A stretch of 64,000 nucleotides of DNA from Hyphomicrobiales bacterium (GTDB taxonomy: Bacteria; Pseudomonadota; Alphaproteobacteria; Rhizobiales; Rhizobiaceae), in assembly GCA_900465675.1 (NCBI GenBank), contig UBJR01000009.1, positions 558,001 to 622,000 of the forward strand, read 5' to 3'. Below, one piece after another: positions 60,231-64,000 of this stretch. The translations under genes and the position numbers were made by a program. A model generated the notes under the pieces. It was not told the DNA's origin. It ran no database searches and was given only the letters and a program-made list of their open reading frames with translations. Numbering within the stretch: the first letter of the stretch is position 1; each line of letters begins with the position of its first letter.

Positions 60231-60689
60231 TTATGTCGTCGCCTTCCTGACGCTATTCAAACTCGCTGGTGATGGCCGCTACGAGACTGCGTGCAACCGC
60301 CGGTCTCGAATCACCAATTACCCACCTAACGGGATGACCTTTAAAGCCTGATTAACCACGATTGCCGGCGCCGGATGACAGAGCTTCAATGCTTCTAAAT
60401 TTCCGGCCATGGTTTGTGCGATCCGCCTTGACCCAAGTTCACCGCTTTAAGTCGAACGGTGATTCCCACAATTTTTCATCTCGTCAAGCTTTTCCACAAA
60501 AAAAGCTGCCGAAAACACGGAAAATGCCTTATCCACAGGCTGACGAACCGCTTAAGCGATTGCCAGCCTTAGATAGGATGTCACCAGTGAAAGACAAGGG
60601 CGTAAAGCTCTCGTCCCCTCTTATCCGAGTCAATGGCGGTTTTATAGTGGCATTTGCGGCCCCATGTCTTGGCGCCGCAGTATAGGCCG
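60231..60689 (-). promoter_or_regulatory. rpoD leader and promoter region with DnaA boxes
   Basis: 459 bp with no supported gene. On minus, CTTGTC (60593-60598), 16 bp and CTATCT (60571-60576) form a good alphaproteobacterial sigma-70 promoter, leaving a leader of about 330 nt. Two DnaA-box sequences lie just downstream of it: TTATCCACA (60529-60537, exact consensus) and TTTTCCACA (60490-60498, one mismatch), both on plus. A 107-codon plus-strand frame at 60362 is not credible. Confidence 0.55.
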
Positions 60690-61037
60690 CTACCGCGACG
60701 CGCCATCAAAGGGATTGATCTTCAATGCCCCGATATCGACCGCCGGAATGCAGCGCAGGTTGATCGCCGCCATTGCCGTTCCATCCGGTGCCGTCGCCTC
60801 GCTATACGGCGCAATACCGCAATCGGCACAGAAATTGTGCCGGATTGCGTGGCTCTTGAACGTATAGGTCGACACCTTCTCGCGCGGCGTCTTCAGCTCG
60901 AACTGGGTCATCGGCACGAAACCGAGCAAGCCGCCGCGCTTGCGGCAGAAGCTGCAATTGCAATCCAGTGCCTCGGCGAAATCGCCCTCGACCTCGAAGG
61001 CGACGTTGCCGCAGTGACAGCTTCCCTCGTATTTCAT
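60690..61037 (-). CDS. GFA-family (glutathione-dependent formaldehyde-activating-like) protein
   Basis: 115 aa with the Zn-ribbon-like GFA/CENP-V fold: GSCHCGNVAFEVEGDFAEAL, CNCSFCRKRGGLLGFV, FCADCGIAPYSEAT. The cysteine pairs C-x-C and C-x2-C are all present. The family includes proteins annotated as glutathione S-formyl-adduct enzymes, but most members have unknown substrates. It lies 17 bp after the tdh stop on the same strand and may be cotranscribed with it. Confidence 0.87.
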   Translation of the reverse strand: MKYEGSCHCGNVAFEVEGDFAEALDCNCSFCRKRGGLLGFVPMTQFELKTPREKVSTYTFKSHAIRHNFCADCGIAPYSEATAPDGTAMAAINLRCIPAVDIGALKINPFDGASR

Positions 61038-61054
61038 GCCGGTTTCCTCCTCGT

Positions 61055-62092
<1,038 letters not shown>

Positions 62093-62129
62093 AATTTTCT
62101 TCCTTCGATTGGCGCCCGGCCTCACTGTC

Positions 62130-62277
62130 CCTTCTCCCCAGCGGGGAGAAGGTGCCCGAAGGGCGGATGAGGGGGCTGCCCCCGTAAACATCAACTGCTC
62201 TTCGCTTGCGCTCCGAGCCTCGCTTCGCTCGCCCCCTCGTCTGTCCTGACGGACATCTTCTCCCCGCTGGGGAGAAG
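62130..62277. repeat. Paired CTTCTCCCC palindromic repeat between kbl and tdh
   Basis: Two copies of the core hairpin in inverted orientation: CCTTCTCCCC-AGC-GGGGAGAAGG (62130-62152) and CTTCTCCCC-GCT-GGGGAGAAG (62257-62277). Between them GGATGAGGGGG and GCCCCCTCGTCTGTCC form further inverted segments. The element lies in the intercistronic region of kbl-tdh and shares its core with the copy at 51700. Confidence 0.82.
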
Positions 62278-62290
62278 GGGGAAACCGCAT

Positions 62291-63478
62291 CTAGATAACC
62301 CCAAGCTCCCTGCCCGCTTCGGCAAAGACGGCAATCGCCCGCTCGACATCACCCGTCGAATGCGCCGCCGACATCTGCGTGCGGATACGGGCCTGGCCCT
62401 TCGGCACGACCGGGAAGGAAAAGCCGACCACATAGACGCCCTTCGTCAGCATCAGTGCCGCCATGTCCTGCGCCAGCTTCGCGTCGCCGAGCATCACAGG
62501 AATGATCGCATGTCCCTCGCCTGCCAGCGTGAAGCCGAGCTTGGTCATTTCGGTGCGGAACAGCGTCGCGTTGGCCGTAAGCTTTTCGCGCAAACCATCG
62601 CCGTTTTCGATCAGGTCGAAGACCTTCAGCGACGCCGCCGCAATGACCGGGGCCAGCGTGTTCGAGAACAGATAGGGGCGCGAGCGCTGGCGCAGCCAGT
62701 CGATGACCTCGGCCTTGCCGGACGTGTAACCGCCAGACGCGCCACCCAGCGCCTTGCCGAGCGTCCCGGTGATGATATCGATCCTGCCCTCGACGCCGCA
62801 ATATTCGGGCGAGCCTCGGCCGTTCTTGCCGACGAAGCCGACGGCATGGCTGTCATCGACCATGACCATCGCACCGTATTTATCGGCGAGATCGCACACG
62901 CCCTGCAGATTGGCGATGATGCCGTCCATCGAGAAGACGCCATCGGTTGCGATCATCTTGAAGCGGCTGCCCTCGGCCTTCTTCAGCTCTTCTTCGAGAG
63001 CTGCCATGTCATTATTGGCATAGCGGAAGCGCTTGGCCTTGGAGAGGCGCACGCCGTCGATGATCGAGGCATGGTTCAGCGCATCCGAAATGATTGCATC
63101 CTCTTCGCCGAGCAGGGTCTCGAACAGGCCGCCATTGGCATCGAAGCAGGACGAATAGAGGATCGTGTCTTCCATGCCGAGGAAGGAGGAGATGCGCGCC
63201 TCGAGCTGCTTGTGCTCTTCCTGCGTCCCGCAGATGAAGCGCACCGAGGCCATGCCGTAGCCATACCGGTCGAGCGCCTGCTTGCCGGCTTCGGCAAGCT
63301 CCTCGTTGTCGGCAAGGCCAAGGTAATTGTTGGCACAGAAGTTCAGGACGCGGTCGCCGGAAGCAACGGCGATCTCCCCCGCCTGCTTCGAGGTGATGAC
63401 ACGCTCGGACTTGTAAAGCCCTGCGTCCTTGAGGGACGCGAGCTCGGTGGTGAGGTGTGAAAGAAATGCTTTTGTCAT
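62291..63478 (-). CDS. kbl: 2-amino-3-ketobutyrate CoA ligase (glycine C-acetyltransferase)
   Basis: 395 aa PLP enzyme of the alpha-oxoamine synthase family. Landmarks: [47 protein letters not shown] with the PLP-stacking His, and the Schiff-base lysine in [14 protein letters not shown]. It cleaves 2-amino-3-ketobutyrate to glycine and acetyl-CoA after Tdh. ATG 63478 gives the usual 395 aa; ATG 63490 would add four residues (MAFT) and has GGGGATT directly before it, so it remains possible. Confidence 0.95.
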   Translation of the reverse strand: MTKAFLSHLTTELASLKDAGLYKSERVITSKQAGEIAVASGDRVLNFCANNYLGLADNEELAEAGKQALDRYGYGMASVRFICGTQEEHKQLEARISSFLGMEDTILYSSCFDANGGLFETLLGEEDAIISDALNHASIIDGVRLSKAKRFRYANNDMAALEEELKKAEGSRFKMIATDGVFSMDGIIANLQGVCDLADKYGAMVMVDDSHAVGFVGKNGRGSPEYCGVEGRIDIITGTLGKALGGASGGYTSGKAEVIDWLRQRSRPYLFSNTLAPVIAAASLKVFDLIENGDGLREKLTANATLFRTEMTKLGFTLAGEGHAIIPVMLGDAKLAQDMAALMLTKGVYVVGFSFPVVPKGQARIRTQMSAAHSTGDVERAIAVFAEAGRELGVI

Positions 63479-63614
63479 TGTAAACGCCATAATCCCCAAA
63501 AATTCCTCCGATGGGCGCTGCAATTAGCACAAAGCAAGTGCAGATGTCGCCGATCCGGTACGAAATATTTTCAAGGACAGGCACTTTTCGCGCGCCATGC
63601 CTGGGCGCCGCCCC

Positions 63615-64000
63615 TTAGTCGTCGTGGCTAAGGATCACGTCCAGGAAGGCGTCGCCGTAGCGCTCGAGCTTCGATTGGCCGACGCCGGAGATATCCAGCA
63701 GTTCCTTGCGGCTGCGCGGCCGCTCGGTGGCAAAGGCGATCAGGGTCGTGTCGGGGAAGACGACATAGGGCGGGACCCCGAGCGATTTGGCGATCGAGGT
63801 GCGCTCGGCCCGGAGCGCCTCGAACAGCAGCCCGTCGGCACCCGACAATCCGGCATGGCGGTTGGTCCGCTCGGCTTTCCGGCTGCTGCGCCCCGCAACC
63901 ACGCGATCCTTGCGGAAGAACACCTGCCGCTCATGCTTGAAGACGGCACGTGCCTCCGCTTCCAGCTTCATCGCCCCATAGGCGTCGTGATCGATGCGGA
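63615..64000 (-). CDS. recQ: RecQ-type DNA helicase, C-terminal part (truncated by window)
   Basis: About 128 C-terminal residues are present; the helicase motor lies beyond the right edge. The RQC winged-helix end (DAYGAMKLEAEARAVFKHER) is followed by a short Arg/Ser linker and a complete HRDC domain (GADGLLFEALRAERTSIAKS, VPPYVVFPDTTLIAFATERP, LLDISGVGQSKLERYGDAFL). The ATG at 63971 is internal, not a start, because the frame continues through it to the window end. Confidence 0.88.
   Translation of the reverse strand, partial: RIDHDAYGAMKLEAEARAVFKHERQVFFRKDRVVAGRSSRKAERTNRHAGLSGADGLLFEALRAERTSIAKSLGVPPYVVFPDTTLIAFATERPRSRKELLDISGVGQSKLERYGDAFLDVILSHDD

Noticed and set aside
58215..60272. 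685-codon open frame on plus, antisense to rpoD
   Set aside because: Mirror frame of a GC-rich gene; the peptide is leucine/arginine/aspartate-rich with no domain, and RpoD is unequivocal on the other strand.
60362..60685. 107-codon plus-strand frame in the rpoD leader
   Set aside because: Overlaps the likely rpoD promoter; no domain and no ribosome-binding site.

Overview
The window is chromosomal DNA of an alphaproteobacterium of the Rhizobiales, most like Rhizobium of the R. etli / R. leguminosarum group. The grounds are the GC-rich coding style, the dense ABC importers, the kbl-tdh / rpoD neighbourhood, small rhizobial families (DUF982, DUF930, the FPASDP small protein), a RIME-like intergenic palindrome, rhizobial CTTCTCCCC-type repeats, and promoters of the alphaproteobacterial general-stress sigma factor EcfG. 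Species assignment is inference; no rRNA gene is present.

Layout. 0-5 kb (minus): aldehyde dehydrogenase (cut by the window edge), a glutamine-synthetase-like ligase, an APC permease and an N-formylglutamate amidohydrolase-family enzyme, probably amino acid or polyamine catabolism, with a divergent RpiR regulator. 6.3-10.2 kb: a four-gene ABC importer of the iron/aminophosphonate/polyamine type behind a PhoB-like box. 10.4-17.9 kb: a CUT1 sugar importer with a Gfo/Idh/MocA oxidoreductase, divergent from an amino-sugar kinase and a GntR/UTRA regulator. 18-24 kb: a PP2C-like protein, cobalamin-dependent methionine synthase metH behind a perfect 20-bp palindrome, and an N-acylglucosamine 2-epimerase-family enzyme. 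24-29 kb: small conserved genes, a SIMPL protein, a tRNA with CAU anticodon, and an FtsI/PBP2-type transpeptidase. 29-34 kb: the prkA-yeaH-spoVR stress module. 34-37 kb: an island of small stress genes with clear EcfG promoters.

37-42 kb: free-methionine-sulfoxide reductase, a FecCD-type importer next to trmO and a molbindin (candidate molybdate/tungstate locus), and a Nudix hydrolase. 42-47.8 kb: an EcfG-driven Pro/Ala-rich membrane protein, a FadR-type GntR coupled to a DUF2325 protein, small secreted proteins, a candidate sRNA, YjbQ, DUF1428 and an MFS pump. 48-51 kb: a ProXWV-type quaternary-amine importer. 51-55.6 kb: DUF427, a PhyH dioxygenase with divergent AraC regulator, a DMT exporter and a second AraC regulator. 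55.7-58 kb: a 53-aa protein and two tandem DUF930 genes, the second frameshifted. 58-64 kb: rpoD, a GFA-family protein, the threonine-degradation pair kbl-tdh, and the C-terminus of recQ.

The strongest non-obvious signal is a set of five exact GGAAC-N16/17-CGTT promoters (plus two near matches), each just upstream of a small gene of unknown or stress-related function between 25 and 45 kb. Other signals worth testing are the palindrome over the metH promoter, PhoB-like and ModE-like boxes over importers, strong hairpins between binding-protein and permease genes in three ABC operons, the DUF2325/GntR coupling, and the one-base frameshift in the second DUF930 gene. No CRISPR array, prophage or insertion sequence was recognised.
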